Positions 47,349 to 57,137 are shown, counted from the stretch's first letter. The stretch is 64,000 nucleotides of DNA from Euglena gracilis (GCA_039621445.1 CP154955.1:40680426-40744425); one strand, 5' to 3'. A program made the numbers and translations. The notes: generated from the letters alone by a model not told the origin.

Positions 47349-49811
47349 GGATTCTTGTCGGAATCGCGAAATTTCTGGTGAAGGTGAATCCTGGTACCGG
47401 AAATCCGGTCGCAAACCCTGTTGGTCACCCGTAATAGGGGGACACTCCGGTGTGGGAGTATGTCGTGCATGCAACATGTGACCCACTCCCGGTGTACGGG
47501 TTTGGCTCATTCCACGCACAAGCATGGAATGATGGATTTCTTGGTGGAGAATTGGCGGAATCGCCGTGTTTTCCGAAAATTCGGTTCCCGTAATGGGAAA
47601 TTCATCCGAAAACTGGTTTTGAGTTGTGGGCAAGGCCAATGGTGGCACAATTCGCGGAATCGTGGATTGTGACACTCGGGACACGGGTGGTGGTGGTGCA
47701 TGTGCACCCAGATTCGGGTTGTGGAAACGCGAATCTGGAGCATCTGGCGCATCTTCGGCAATGCATACTGCCGAATTGCGGTGTGAAACCCGCTGTTGGT
47801 TGGACACATTATCCAAACCCACAGACAAGTCATGCACACTTTGCTCCAAATGCTCAACGAGTTGGAGTTGGCCGCAAATACGGTCAACTTCATCCTCCAA
47901 AGCGCGAATACGCTTGCGGTAACGGGAAAAGTCATCCAAGTGCGGAATCCTTTCGGAAATTCCGGTAACATCTTGGACAAGTTTCCCGTGAGACTTATCC
48001 AACAATTGGAGTTGTCCCATTAATGCTTTTACAGCATTTGAGAGGATCTGCAAAGGTGATGTCACCTTGGTTGGTGTGGTGGTGGGTGCAACCGGTGCAG
48101 GGTTGTCCGACAACACGGTTGTGGTACCCATGGGCAAATTTCCAGGTTGTGGGTTATCCAACAACGCGGAAATTCGCTCATCCAACCTGGTAATCTCACC
48201 TTGCGTGGATCGGGCATTCCGATTCACCGATTCCTCAAGCCGTAATAGGCTGTTGCAGAAATCTTGCAAGGTTTCCTGATTGTTAGTGAGCATTTTGTCA
48301 TAAAATGCTCGGAAATCAGGGTTCTCGGTAATCCGAGAACTGGAACCTGCAGGTAGAGACTGCATTTCCGTTATTTTGGTAGACACCGATGCATACCGGG
48401 TCTGGAGTTCCCCAATAGCAGTCTGAATACCGCTAATGTCCGGAACTCGGTGGGAAAGTGCGGAATAGCTTTGTTGCAAACCCGCAATGGCCGAGTTAAT
48501 CCCGCCAATGTCGGATTGCAACTGCAACTGCAGGGAATCCTGCCGTTGTGCCATTTCCGCGACTTTCGCGCTCAGATTGGATAATCCAACCCGATTCGCG
48601 TCACAATAGCAGGTTTTCTGCTCCAAACGGGAAAGTCGCTCCTCCAACTGCCGCACATACGTGTGGGGAGCAAAATTCTCGTTGGCTTGTGACTGGAATT
48701 GCCGAAACTTTTCCGTTTCATCGCACAACTGCATAATGCGGTGTTGCGATTCATGGAAAGTTGCGGACAATGTGGTGAAATGGTCCATAGACACAAATCC
48801 ACCACTGCTGGATGTTGCAGACGAGGAATCTCGTGCATGCAACTGTTGTTGCAAATGCAACAACGCAGATGAACAGGACTCCATTTGTCCCGATAACTGT
48901 TGTAGTGAGCCATGCAAGTGCAGAAACTTGGAGTCATTCCGCGTTTCCGCTTCATGCATGCATTCACTAATTTGCCGGAAGTTTTGCGGGAGCTGTTGGC
49001 ATATTCTGTCAAAGGTTTCCCGAAAGTTTGCAAGGTCAATACCCGCACTATCGAAATTCCTCTGGCAATATATGCCAACTTCCTGCAAGTAATTCCAGCA
49101 GTGTTCCAGCTTGGTGAAGACATGTTTCTGGTTGTCCTCATCAAACTGAAGCACTTTGTTCAATGCGGTTGCACACTCTGCAAGGCATTGTTGCACATGG
49201 TTGAACTGCCTCACAAGGGGGTGATCCCCTGGAAGCCGAGCAACAATATCCTGCACATCCTCAGCAGTGAGGAGCTCACCAGTGCCCTTCCCATAGTCAT
49301 CCATGGGTTGGGATGTACCGGAGAATTCCGGCACCACGAGGCGAGTCTCCGGTTGCCAAGGTAGTACGGGATAGCACCCGATATCGGGGGGTGGTGGCAA
49401 AGCTCTGTAAGGGCTTGCCGGTGGAAGAACGGGTGGTGGTTGAAAGAAACACGGGGTCTTCAACCCACCATCACCAGAGAAGCCCGGTGGCGGAATCACC
49501 ACGGGTCTCTCCGGTGTGCGCAGCTGCACCGTTGCCGCAGACAGAGGCGAATACCCCCGTTGTGGCAAGGTGAGTGCGGAAGAGGCCGCATTAGCCTCTG
49601 AAGCCAATGAAGTGGAGGGCTCATCGCCGACCACTGTCAATGATGACAAGTGTTGCAATTGTGACAATTGAATCAATTGTGCCTCATCGGCGTGGGAACT
49701 GGAAGCACTTTCACATAAAAGCTTCCAATCCCCAGTTTCTTGGTCAATGTCTTGCAATGATGCCTGTAATAAGGCATAGTTGAATTGATGGTTGGGGCCT
49801 GTGCTTTGCAT
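47346..49811 (-). CDS. Coiled-coil ORF preceding gag in the giant element, 821 aa
   Basis: The start chosen is ATG 49,811 (the frame opens 11 codons earlier without ATG). After a Pro-rich region (residues about 60-150), a long helical part runs from about 180 to 700 with many heptad-like stretches (LVRQFNHVQQCLAECATALN, YVRQLEERLSRLEQKTC, YRKRIRALEDEVDRICGQL) and scattered Cys. It ends in a Pro/His-rich tail and TGA, directly in phase with gag. Gag precursors of LTR elements are usually not preceded by such a domain. I infer an assembly or multimerisation role, or an N-terminal Gag extension. Confidence 0.75.
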   Translation of the reverse strand: MQSTGPNHQFNYALLQASLQDIDQETGDWKLLCESASSSHADEAQLIQLSQLQHLSSLTVVGDEPSTSLASEANAASSALTLPQRGYSPLSAATVQLRTPERPVVIPPPGFSGDGGLKTPCFFQPPPVLPPASPYRALPPPPDIGCYPVLPWQPETRLVVPEFSGTSQPMDDYGKGTGELLTAEDVQDIVARLPGDHPLVRQFNHVQQCLAECATALNKVLQFDEDNQKHVFTKLEHCWNYLQEVGIYCQRNFDSAGIDLANFRETFDRICQQLPQNFRQISECMHEAETRNDSKFLHLHGSLQQLSGQMESCSSALLHLQQQLHARDSSSATSSSGGFVSMDHFTTLSATFHESQHRIMQLCDETEKFRQFQSQANENFAPHTYVRQLEERLSRLEQKTCYCDANRVGLSNLSAKVAEMAQRQDSLQLQLQSDIGGINSAIAGLQQSYSALSHRVPDISGIQTAIGELQTRYASVSTKITEMQSLPAGSSSRITENPDFRAFYDKMLTNNQETLQDFCNSLLRLEESVNRNARSTQGEITRLDERISALLDNPQPGNLPMGTTTVLSDNPAPVAPTTTPTKVTSPLQILSNAVKALMGQLQLLDKSHGKLVQDVTGISERIPHLDDFSRYRKRIRALEDEVDRICGQLQLVEHLEQSVHDLSVGLDNVSNQQRVSHRNSAVCIAEDAPDAPDSRFHNPNLGAHAPPPPVSRVSQSTIPRIVPPLALPTTQNQFSDEFPITGTEFSENTAIPPILHQEIHHSMLVRGMSQTRTPGVGHMLHARHTPTPECPPITGDQQGLRPDFRYQDSPSPEISRFRQES

Positions 49812-49844
49812 CTTTCTGGTGACAAAAGCAACAAAAACCCACAA

Positions 49845-50085
49845 AACTAAGCAGTTGTGCTGGCACCAGAGGGGCTGTAACGGGTAATACCGTACAGAAC
49901 CTTCCGGAGCCTGCTCGTCTGCTTAGACGTTGACTAGAAGCCGGGAGCTGACGCTGCGACCGTGTAATAACGGTGCAGGGGCTCTCCGCTGCCAGTCAGC
50001 GTAGGATCGAACGAATCTGCTACCAAGTGTAATACCTGGTAGCCTTTCTTTCTGTATGGGCTGTATGTGTAGGATCGTGACCTAA
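49845..50085 (-). other. Leader of the giant element with duplicated primer-site motif
   Basis: About 240 bp of untranslated leader. The plus-strand motif AATCTGCTACCAAGTGTA occurs at 50,084-50,101 (primer site plus LTR edge) and again at 50,014-50,031, each preceded by GTAGGATCG, forming an imperfect 70-bp tandem repeat. Confidence 0.7.
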
Positions 50086-50095
50086 TCTGCTACCA
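50086..50095 (-). promoter_or_regulatory. Primer-binding site, initiator tRNA-Met type
   Basis: Directly after the 5' LTR the minus strand reads TGGTAGCAGA, complementary to the 3' end (UCUGCUACCA) known for many initiator tRNA-Met molecules. The match stops after 10 nt. Confidence 0.8.
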
Positions 50096-50397
50096 AGTGT
50101 ACGTCTGATTCCCAATTCCCAATTCCTTTCGCTTTCGCCTTGGCGCACCTACTTGGGAACTGAAAATCAGAGTAACAGTAAAAACCCTTTTCCCACTTCC
50201 CAAGAAGCAAAGCACGGAGCAATGCAGGGAGGACGGACTGGAAATCCAAGTCCGGTCCAAGGAAAAGGAAGGAAAAGGTATAAGAAGAATACCACCTGTG
50301 GAGAGAGAAGGGGGCACCCATTTGGAGATCCTAATAGGATCTGCTTCCATCCTAACTTCCTCAACGGAAGGGGACAGAAGCATACGCCTGGTACACA
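50096..50397 (-). repeat. 5' LTR of the giant element
   Basis: Equal in length to the 3' LTR. It is followed (minus strand) immediately by the primer-binding site and flanked externally by GTTTG at 50,398-50,402. Confidence 0.95.
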
Positions 50398-50402
50398 GTT
50401 TG
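50398..50402. repeat. Target-site duplication GTTTG, right
   Basis: Partner of the copy at 33,864-33,868. The match fixes the LTR ends two bases outside the canonical TG...CA reading on one side. Confidence 0.85.
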
Positions 50403-51452
50403 CCTGGCGTGAATGTGGGTTGGATCACCAGGAGTTGTTCCCGTCGAGCGCCTGAGGGAAGGGCGTCCGGGGGGGGGGCACGGGTGGAGTCCATGAAGGC
50501 CTGGGAGGAGGCCCTTGTTGCCCCCAAGCCCTAATGGCGTGAAGTGTGTGGGATTATCCCTTGTTGAGGATGGGGGAGGCAGATGTCATGTTGTTGCCCA
50601 TAGTATATGTGGATGGATCCATTGAGTTCGTAGGGGATGGAAGAGAGCGTGGGGGGTGGTGGGGGGAAGGTTGGGAAGGGAGAAGGCCCTAGGGGATGCG
50701 AAGCGCGTCTGGATGGGCTCCTTTCCTAACCAGTGGGGTATCCTTAATTTTGGCTTCCAATTCCAAGGTCCAAATGTAGGAAGGTGAAGGAATGCATTTG
50801 GAGAGGGGGGAGAGTGGCAGAAGTGCATTGGGCATCTCCCCATGGATTGGAAGGCGGTTGGAGAAAAAAAGGGGTTTTTCCCCCCCATCGTTGGCCAGTG
50901 GTGTTCCTTTGATTTCTTTCCCACAGTGGGTTTCCGATTTACCATTGTTTTTGTTTATCTATTTCGCTGAGTTTGATTCACCATTGGCTGAGTTTGATTC
51001 ATTATTGGCTGCGAGTTTGATTCATTGTCATTGGTCAAAGTCATTGTCATTGGTCAAGACAAGACAATCGACAAAGCGGAAGTTGAAGTTTGCCTAAGGG
51101 GAAGACCGAACACCACCTCGAACCTTGAACCTTTCGTCCGTCCCCTCCCCCAAGGTAGTGTGCCTATTTTTTTACAAAGGAAAAAAGGGGATATAGAATT
51201 TGGAAAGCGCAAGGATTTTCAGTCAATTTTACTGAAAATTTTACTGAAAATGTCCTCTTTTTCAGATGTGGAGAGGCAAGGGTTGGAGCCGGGGAAGGGG
51301 GGGGTATGGGGCCCCGCCCCCTTACGTTGCACAAGCAAGGGAGTGGCAAGCGGCCCAAGACCGAGAAAGGGCGAGGGTGCAAAGGATAGTGACCCAGGTA
51401 TGTTTGGGGATATGCAAGGGGGGGTATGCGTGAAGCCCGAAGGGAATCGAGT
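50403..51452. other. Sequence flanking the giant element, no gene seen
   Basis: Continuous with 33,863 before the insertion. It contains G-rich tracts and a short direct repeat (GAGTTTGATTCA-type phrases at about 50,968-51,030). Nothing coding was recognised. It may be terminal sequence of element G1 or of another repeat. Confidence 0.4.
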
Positions 51453-52079
51453 CTATGTTGGATCTCCTGAAACTGAGGTGGGGAATAAAGATCTTACGCC
51501 GCCGGAGGCCCATCCCGGGTTCCCCCTCGGGGGGTCGGACACGGGGTGGGCGTCCCGCGTTAACATCATGGCCATTTCCTCCCTGGTCAGACTTCCCGGG
51601 AGTACTCGACCATTCGGGCTTCGCACACTCTGGGGGTGAGACTTTGTGCACGACCCCTTTTTCAAATTTTTCCTTGCTGAATCCACCGCCCCCAATCGTA
51701 AGTAATGGGCGGAAAAGGCTGTGGCATTTTTCCACTGCCCAAGTTCACACACCTCCTCACTGAACAATCCCAACTTTTTATACATCAAAACTCCTGCCCC
51801 CCTTGTGCTGTGGGCTTTCCAGTGGGAAATGGGAATGCCAGAAGTGTGCAACAACTCCTTTGTCAAAGAGTTGATTCTGTTGGAGGTCAAGGGTTTTTTG
51901 CCATCCAAACTCCACAAAAGAGGGGCACCCTGGGGGATGAAAGATGTTCTTCCAACATATTCTCTCATCGAATGATATGGACTCAAAGATGGACGGGAAT
52001 CAATCTTCAACACTTGCTCCCACTTTGGTAAAGGCCAACCCTTTCTCCTGACCAGAATGAAAAATTTTTCCCCCACCAC
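51453..52079 (-). CDS. Tyrosine recombinase catalytic part, element A1
   Basis: The 208-codon frame holds H90-S-T-R93 (AHSTRGAGVL), W116 (ELGQWKN) and the nucleophile Y126 (SAHYLRLG), homologous throughout to element D1. The first catalytic Arg should lie upstream, where the frame is broken. The C-terminal tail crosses the inverted end (SVRSPNGRVLPG). Confidence 0.75.
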   Translation of the reverse strand: MVGEKFFILVRRKGWPLPKWEQVLKIDSRPSLSPYHSMREYVGRTSFIPQGAPLLWSLDGKKPLTSNRINSLTKELLHTSGIPISHWKAHSTRGAGVLMYKKLGLFSEEVCELGQWKNATAFSAHYLRLGAVDSARKNLKKGSCTKSHPQSVRSPNGRVLPGSLTREEMAMMLTRDAHPVSDPPRGNPGWASGGVRSLFPTSVSGDPT

Positions 52080-52795
52080 TCAAATGGTCCTCTGAGTTCT
52101 GGCCAAGTCCACCCCCCTGAAGAGCCAAAAGTCTGAAAGACACAATGATTCTCCATCTCAATTCCATGATGGACATGTCAGAAATGTTTGTGTTGCTCTG
52201 CAATTTTTTCAAAATGGGTAGGGGGTCCCAAAAAACAGCATACCTCTGCACTGAACGATTCCATTCCTTTTTCACTTTTGTCAGTGAAGGATTAAATCTG
52301 ATGGACTCCCAACCCAGGTAAGTATTGCAGTGAGGCATACGCACATCGAGCATCATCTTGTGACAGTTTGTGTAGGTCCAAAAGGGCAGTGGCCAGCTCC
52401 ATCCTGGAGACTTGCAAGGGCTCCAATCCTTTCTTTTGTAGAATTAAAAATAGCTTTCTGAATGCACTGTCATAACGCTTCAGGGGTCCCAAACTCCTCA
52501 GGACATTTTCAATGTCTTGATGTGACATTTTTTTGCTGTTCCAAAAGGAACCTGATACCACTGTGCAAGCCAGGGGCCACTTTGGCTTTGGCATTGATTG
52601 CCCCCAACCATTGCTGAACATGCCTTCCCTGTGGGGTAAAACCAACATTCTTGTCCCTGGTTTGGACATTTTGATTAATAGGGGCCACCATGGACTCGAA
52701 ACCCACACGGGTGTCACCAAAATACATTTCACCTGTTTGTTCAGTCTCAGTCTGATGAGCCAGGGAAAAATTACTTTACATGGGGGGGTTGGCAA
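52000..52795 (-). pseudogene. Frameshifted N-terminal part of the A1 recombinase
   Basis: Two overlapping pieces in different phases (52,292-52,795 and 52,000-52,356) carry the core-binding region: SLGPLKRYDSAFRKLFLIL, then CNTYLGWESIRFNPSLTKVK and LRWRIIVSFRLLAL. Together with the intact piece below 52,079 this amounts to at least two frameshifts, and the first catalytic Arg region is scrambled. Confidence 0.65.
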
Positions 52796-52825
52796 AAAAA
52801 TCTTGTACTGAAGTCAGGTCGCATT

Positions 52826-54178
52826 TCAATGCATCCACCAGAAAAGCCTGGTGGTCTGCCATCTGGCCACAAGGTTTTGGAATTTTGCATTTCCTGGAGA
52901 TGCAAACATGTCTGTGTCTGGAGCAATGTCTTTTCTGAAAAACTTCAAAATTTTGGTGAACAGGTTTGGGCACAGGGTATAATCCCCCCTGCCTTGATCC
53001 CATCTTTTGAGGGGATCTGCCAACATTGCTGCTGAAGGAACCCACTGGACTTGCAGTTGAACTTGGTTTTCCCAACACCAATGAAACAGGGGTTCCAAAA
53101 TCTGATTGAGATGCTGTTTTCTTCCCCCCCATTTGGTGAGATAACTTAATGCTATTTGATTGTCCACATTTAACAGCACTGTTTCTCCAGGCTGGGCAAA
53201 TGCTTTTACTGTCTGAACTGCAGCCATCAGCTCTTTCACATTTATATGTAAACAATTTTTCTCCCTCCGAAATTCTTGTATGATTTGATTTTGGGATGAG
53301 TCAACTCCCCCCCATGCCCAGGTGGAGGAGTCTGAATGGAGCACCCTTTTTGCCTGTTGTAGGAAAGGCCTACCCAGGCCTGGCTGCAAGTATGCCTTCA
53401 GCACTTTGATTTCCCCTTTCAGCCTTTCCGGAATGTCGATGCAAAAAACCCAGCCCTTTTTTTGGTGCATCTGGCAGAACTTTAAAAGCTCCTGGGTTAC
53501 CAGTCTTAAAAATGGCAGAGCAGGGAGGTAACTTCTGAGTTGTCCCAGAATGCTGGCTATCTTTCTGCAACTCAGTTTTCGTGCCATCACCACCTTGCCC
53601 AGTTCCTTTCTAATAGTCTTTAATTTGTGTGGGGACACCTCCAGCTGACCTTTTTTCAAGTCTATGATGAACCCCAAATGTTGTAGCCTTTGTGTGGGAG
53701 TAAACACAGACTTTTTCTGGCTGACCTTGAACCCAGCCTCCCCTAATGTGTCCAGCATTTGCAGCAACTGTTTTTTCACCAAATTTTCTGTTGAACCAAA
53801 CAGAATGATGTCGTCCAAATAGACGAACACCTGCATTCCCTTTGATCTCCACAGTTTTAGCAGAACTTTCTTTAGTGACATGAACAATTTTGGGAGGGTG
53901 CTTAGGCCAAAAAAGGCCCCCTGAAACTCCCACAGGTCTGATCCCACTTGAATTCTGACAAACCTTTTGAAACCTTTTTTTCCAGCCACAGATGAAAGTA
54001 TGCATCTTTCAAGTTTTCTAGTTTGACTGCCCAATCCCCTTTTTTCAGAGTGGGGAAAATTGTGGACATATTTTCTAAAGTGAACTTTTCTGGCCAGCAA
54101 AATTGATTTAGATCTCGACAATCTGTGATGAGTCGATGCTTGACCCCCTGCCCTTCTGGTTTGGACAACACAAACCAT
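52826..54178 (-). pseudogene. RT (C-terminal part)-RNase H of element A1
   Basis: The part below about 53,980 is in the coding phase: FFGLSTLPKLFMSL, VYLDDIILFGS (YLDD box), then RNase H motifs LHSDSSTWAWGGV, INVKELMAAVQ, LLNVDNQIALSYL, VPSAAMLADPLKRW and a DMFASPGNAKFQNLVARW connector typical of DIRS/Ngaro polyproteins. The part above it is out of phase. It is separated from the RT N-terminal half by two extra T in a T run. Confidence 0.75.
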
Positions 54179-54774
54179 GGCACTAGGTGGGCAGTGTCTT
54201 GGTCATTTTGCAACTTTTTGGTTGCCCCACTTTCTTGGTACACCCTTGGGATTTTTGAGGCCAGGCTGATTTCCTGTTCTGACTTTTGCTGCTGTCTTGT
54301 TGACAGACACCTGGGTAGGGGTTGGTCTGGCTGCGCACCTGTTTGAATTAGTGCTACTACCCACTGATTTGCATTCCCCTGCCACCATGGCAGAGATTTC
54401 CTTAGTCTCTGAAACAAGGGCACCCCCAGCCATGCCCTTTCTTTGAAATCCAGGCCCTGAATGATTCCTTTCTCCCATTCCTCTGGTAGGGAGTTTGTTG
54501 TGGGCCAGTTCACTGTCTCCTGGAGCCCTTGCCAGACTGGGGATGGCCTCAGAGCAGGGGTCAGCAGGGGGATTACCTCCTCCATGGAGCTCAGCTGGGG
54601 GTTCTCTCCCCCACTCCCTTGATGGTCTGGCCTTGATGGCTTCACCCCTTCTTGGGGTCTTTGATGCTTCATGCTTTGCCCTTGCCTTTCCTGGGGACAT
54701 GAGTGGGGAGGTGGAAAATTCAGTAGAGGATCCATAACCCTTCTGCCATCCTGGACTCTTCCACAGGCTGCCAT
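53902..54774 (-). pseudogene. RT N-terminal half of element A1 (frameshifted)
   Basis: Starts at ATG 54,774, same phase as gag after a TAA. It contains HLVPWFVLSKPEG, HRLITDCRDLNQF and motif A as KLENLKDAYFHL. The frame leaves the RT at 53,975-53,981, where seven T stand against five in copy A2. Confidence 0.75.
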
Positions 54775-54904
54775 AGCCTCTTCCTCTCCCAGACTTTAAT
54801 TGGCTGCCATAGCCTTTGCCTTTGCCAAACTTGAACTTAAAACCTTTGTTTCTTGTGGGGATGGGAAAATGAGACATAGAATGTCTGGAGAAAGCTGTTG
54901 CCAA
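54203..54904 (-). CDS. Gly/Lys/Arg-rich alternative C-terminus of gag, element A1
   Basis: The -1 frame overlapping the gag end reads NKGFKFKFGKGKGYGSQLKS, then GRGRGYGSLWKSPGWQKGYG, an RNA-binding-like RG/YG composition. It may be the true gag C-terminus reached by -1 frameshifting, or simply an overlapping reading. An identical frame exists in copy A2 (60,717-61,418). Confidence 0.4.
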   Translation of the reverse strand: MATAFSRHSMSHFPIPTRNKGFKFKFGKGKGYGSQLKSGRGRGYGSLWKSPGWQKGYGSSTEFSTSPLMSPGKARAKHEASKTPRRGEAIKARPSREWGREPPAELHGGGNPPADPCSEAIPSLARAPGDSELAHNKLPTRGMGERNHSGPGFQRKGMAGGALVSETKEISAMVAGECKSVGSSTNSNRCAARPTPTQVSVNKTAAKVRTGNQPGLKNPKGVPRKWGNQKVAK

Positions 54905-55800
54905 GCCTGCTTGATTCGGAGCCCATCTTCGTCAACAGCCAAATCTTCTTTGGAGAACAGCCCGTTGTTTGTACTTGGGATGGCCCCTGGAATGCTGCAC
55001 TTCTTCCTCTCCCTCAGCAGCGTCTGCTCCAGCTCTGCCACAGCAAAAAACAATTGTTGAGCCAATATTTGATAGTCTGTCTCCACACTGCCATACAGGC
55101 AGGCCACCAGTCTTTCCAGGTGTAACATCTTTTGTTGCCATGCCTTCAATTGCTTGTCCCAGGCCCCTTTGCCGTCCTGGTTGTGGTTATTATCCTCTGC
55201 TCGCATTTTTAACCCCTGGTACCTGGGCAGCTCTCCCAGGACCATCTTCCAGGGGAGTCTCACTCCCTTTTCGACGTGCCGAAGGCACGCTGCCAGCTCT
55301 GGCGCCAGTGGCGCCAGTTCCTCCTGCCAGGGGAGCCGTTCTTCCGCGTCGTCGTTGTCGTTGTCCTCCTCGTCTTCTCCGTCCTCCTCCATCGCGGACC
55401 GCTCCGCTTTCTGCGTCATCCCCTTGTCTTTCTTCGAACTCTTCTCCAGCCAACGATCAGCCAGCTTGAACGCCACGTCCGCCGCTGTCTGCCCCAATTC
55501 TATCAGGGGTACCTCCACGCTTCCTGATAACGCCACCGAGTACAAGAAAGAATTCCTGTAGTCACCGACTTGGCTGGAGACCATCGCCACCTGGGTCAAC
55601 TCGTGGACCTTCTTTGCGCACTTCGTAGTGTGCCATCCACCTCCCAGCCAGTTTTGGCCAGCCGCGATGACGCTCACGAGAGATTCCGGGGACGATTCCG
55701 CCAGTAGTTTCGCCACGTTGCCCTCGTTGAAGAACAATTCTGCCCACGCGTTGTTGAACACGTTCTCGTCTTCTGATGTTAATTTTTCGTACGTTGCCAT
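54796..55800 (-). CDS. Gag-like protein of element A1, 334 aa
   Basis: ATG 55,800, about 150 bp inside the inverted terminal repeat. The helical N-terminus (MATYEKLTSEDENVFNNAWA) is followed by an acidic block (EEDGEDEEDNDNDD) and a helical C-terminal half (LERLVACLYGSVETDYQILA). I recognise no named family. Position as the first ORF of the element and lack of catalytic motifs suggest Gag. It is 98-99% the same as the copy at 61,430-62,314. Confidence 0.7.
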   Translation of the reverse strand: MATYEKLTSEDENVFNNAWAELFFNEGNVAKLLAESSPESLVSVIAAGQNWLGGGWHTTKCAKKVHELTQVAMVSSQVGDYRNSFLYSVALSGSVEVPLIELGQTAADVAFKLADRWLEKSSKKDKGMTQKAERSAMEEDGEDEEDNDNDDAEERLPWQEELAPLAPELAACLRHVEKGVRLPWKMVLGELPRYQGLKMRAEDNNHNQDGKGAWDKQLKAWQQKMLHLERLVACLYGSVETDYQILAQQLFFAVAELEQTLLRERKKCSIPGAIPSTNNGLFSKEDLAVDEDGLRIKQAWQQLSPDILCLIFPSPQETKVLSSSLAKAKAMAAN

Positions 55801-55994
55801 TCTGATTGTCGAAGGACGTTAATATCCGCCAACTCCTGCACCAAACAGCAGTAAGAAGCACCCCGCCAAAAGAACACAAACAACAAAACAGCCGGCACAC
55901 AAAGCAGGATCTCACCCCCCAGAGTGTGCGAAGCCCGAATGGTCTGTCGGATAATTTTCCAGCATTTTCGGCCGACTTTGGAAGGAAGGGTTTT

Positions 55995-56359
55995 CGTACT
56001 CCCTCGAGGCAGACCGAGAAGGGAGGAAGGGACATCGAGGGCGAAGCACAATGACATTGTGAGGTCATGCCTTGCTCGCCGGCGGTTTGCTGTGATTGTT
56101 TTGGCGCGCTGGGTTAGGACGTCCCGCTTAGTGCCGCCTCGCCGGAGTTGGCTGCATTGTCTGCGACGTGGCGACCGTGGCGCTGTTTCTTTGCCTGGGG
56201 GGGGTCCCCCCCACCTCCCCCCCCTGGCCCCCGTCTTCTGATCGAGGGCGTTTGAAGACAAATTTTCTTATATGGGTGGGGGGGGTCGGGCTCACAATGT
56301 CTTTGTGCTTCGCCCTCGGTGCCCCTTCCTCCCTTCTCGGTCTGCCTCGAGGGAATACG
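55995..56359. repeat. Inverted repeat at the C/A1 junction
   Basis: Arms 55,995-56,062 and 56,292-56,359 pair with a few mismatches (TCCCTCGAGGCAGACCGAGA against its complement). The second arm is in the recombinase tail, the first in the leader of A1, the same arrangement as in element D1. It is repeated at 62,508-62,576 and 62,808-62,875. Confidence 0.75.
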
Positions 56360-57137
56360 AGACACCTCGGGCTCCGCACGTTGCCATTGTGAGGCCAGAT
56401 TGTGCACTGAAAAAAGGGGGGCCAGGGGATCCTCCAAAGAACCTTGGGCACCAAGTCTTTGATAATGGGCTGCGAAAGCCTCCACTCCCTTCCATTGACC
56501 AATTTCAAAAACTTCTTGGGCAGAAAGGCCCAATTTTTGTTTAGCAAACCAGCCCCTGCCCCTCTGGTGGAGTGGGGTCCCCAAACCTGGTGGGGTACCC
56601 CCTGTTTGGTCAAAAAGTCTTTGGTGATAGAAGCAAGTGGAGTTTTTGACCTTTACGTTAAATTTTGGTGTAGGGTGCCCCCCCAACACACTGGTGGTTC
56701 TTTGTACCTGTGCCAAATAAGAACTTCTGTATAAACAGAGGATTAGTGAACAGAAAATGAGTTGTGTCCGCAATGTAAATATATCAGAGGGCAGGGGGGA
56801 CTGTGCCAGCCCCAGGAGGATTGGGAGGGGATCCCAGAATGCACCATATTTCTTCAAATTTTGGTTCCAAAGCCTTTTATAAGGTGCCAACATGGCATGG
56901 AACCTCAGGCCTCCAAAGCCAGGGATCAATAGCATAGCACTGTATGCATTGCGTGCTTGGGCCTTTGAAAATTGAAATAGTTGAATTAAAGCGTCAACCA
57001 CTTGGTCAGTGGTGGCTTCTGGGGGGGGTACCCCATTTTGTCCAAAATTGCCCATAAAAGCGTAAAAGCGCTTTGATAACGCTTTAAACTGGGGGTTTCT
57101 TCCCAGGAAATCGTTAATGGTCGAATTTTGTACTTGC
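56114..57137 (-). pseudogene. Tyrosine recombinase copy C (upstream of A1)
   Basis: Begins abruptly inside a recombinase N-terminal region (STINDFLGRNPQFKAL) directly after the tail of copy B. Visible parts are ARNAYSAMLLIPGFG, the first Arg in CLYRSSYLAQVQ, then after an internal deletion of about 178 bp (relative to B) the HSTRGAG box in another frame, and GLSAQEVFEIGQWKG with Y in AAHYQRLG. At least two frameshifts. The tail runs into an inverted repeat (56,292-56,359 pairs with 55,995-56,062). Confidence 0.7.

Larger units (their letters stand above)
33869..50397 (-). mobile_element. Complete giant Ty3/gypsy chromovirus LTR element, 16.5 kb, with accessory ORFs
   Basis: Bounded by 302-bp direct LTRs (33,869-34,170 and 50,096-50,397) that differ at two positions, and by the 5-bp duplication GTTTG on both sides. 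On the minus strand the order is 5' LTR, primer site, coiled-coil ORF, gag with zinc knuckles, protease, RT-RNase H-integrase-chromodomain, a 1,398-aa ORF, a 460-aa ORF, polypurine tract, 3' LTR. Low LTR divergence implies recent insertion. The accessory ORFs take up about a third of the element. Several in-frame stops and frame changes in gag-pol suggest either recoding or recent decay. Confidence 0.92.
51453..55944 (-). mobile_element. DIRS-like retroelement A1 (gag, RT-RNase H, YR), degenerate
   Basis: Minus-strand order is gag, reverse transcriptase-RNase H, tyrosine recombinase. Inverted ends are visible: 51,608-51,641 (GACCATTCGGGCTTCGCACA...) is the reverse complement of 55,910-55,944 except for one extra C. 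This gives about 4.3 kb between the paired ends. Frameshifts are present in RT and in the recombinase. Most of gag-RT is repeated about 6,516 bp to the right. Confidence 0.8.
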
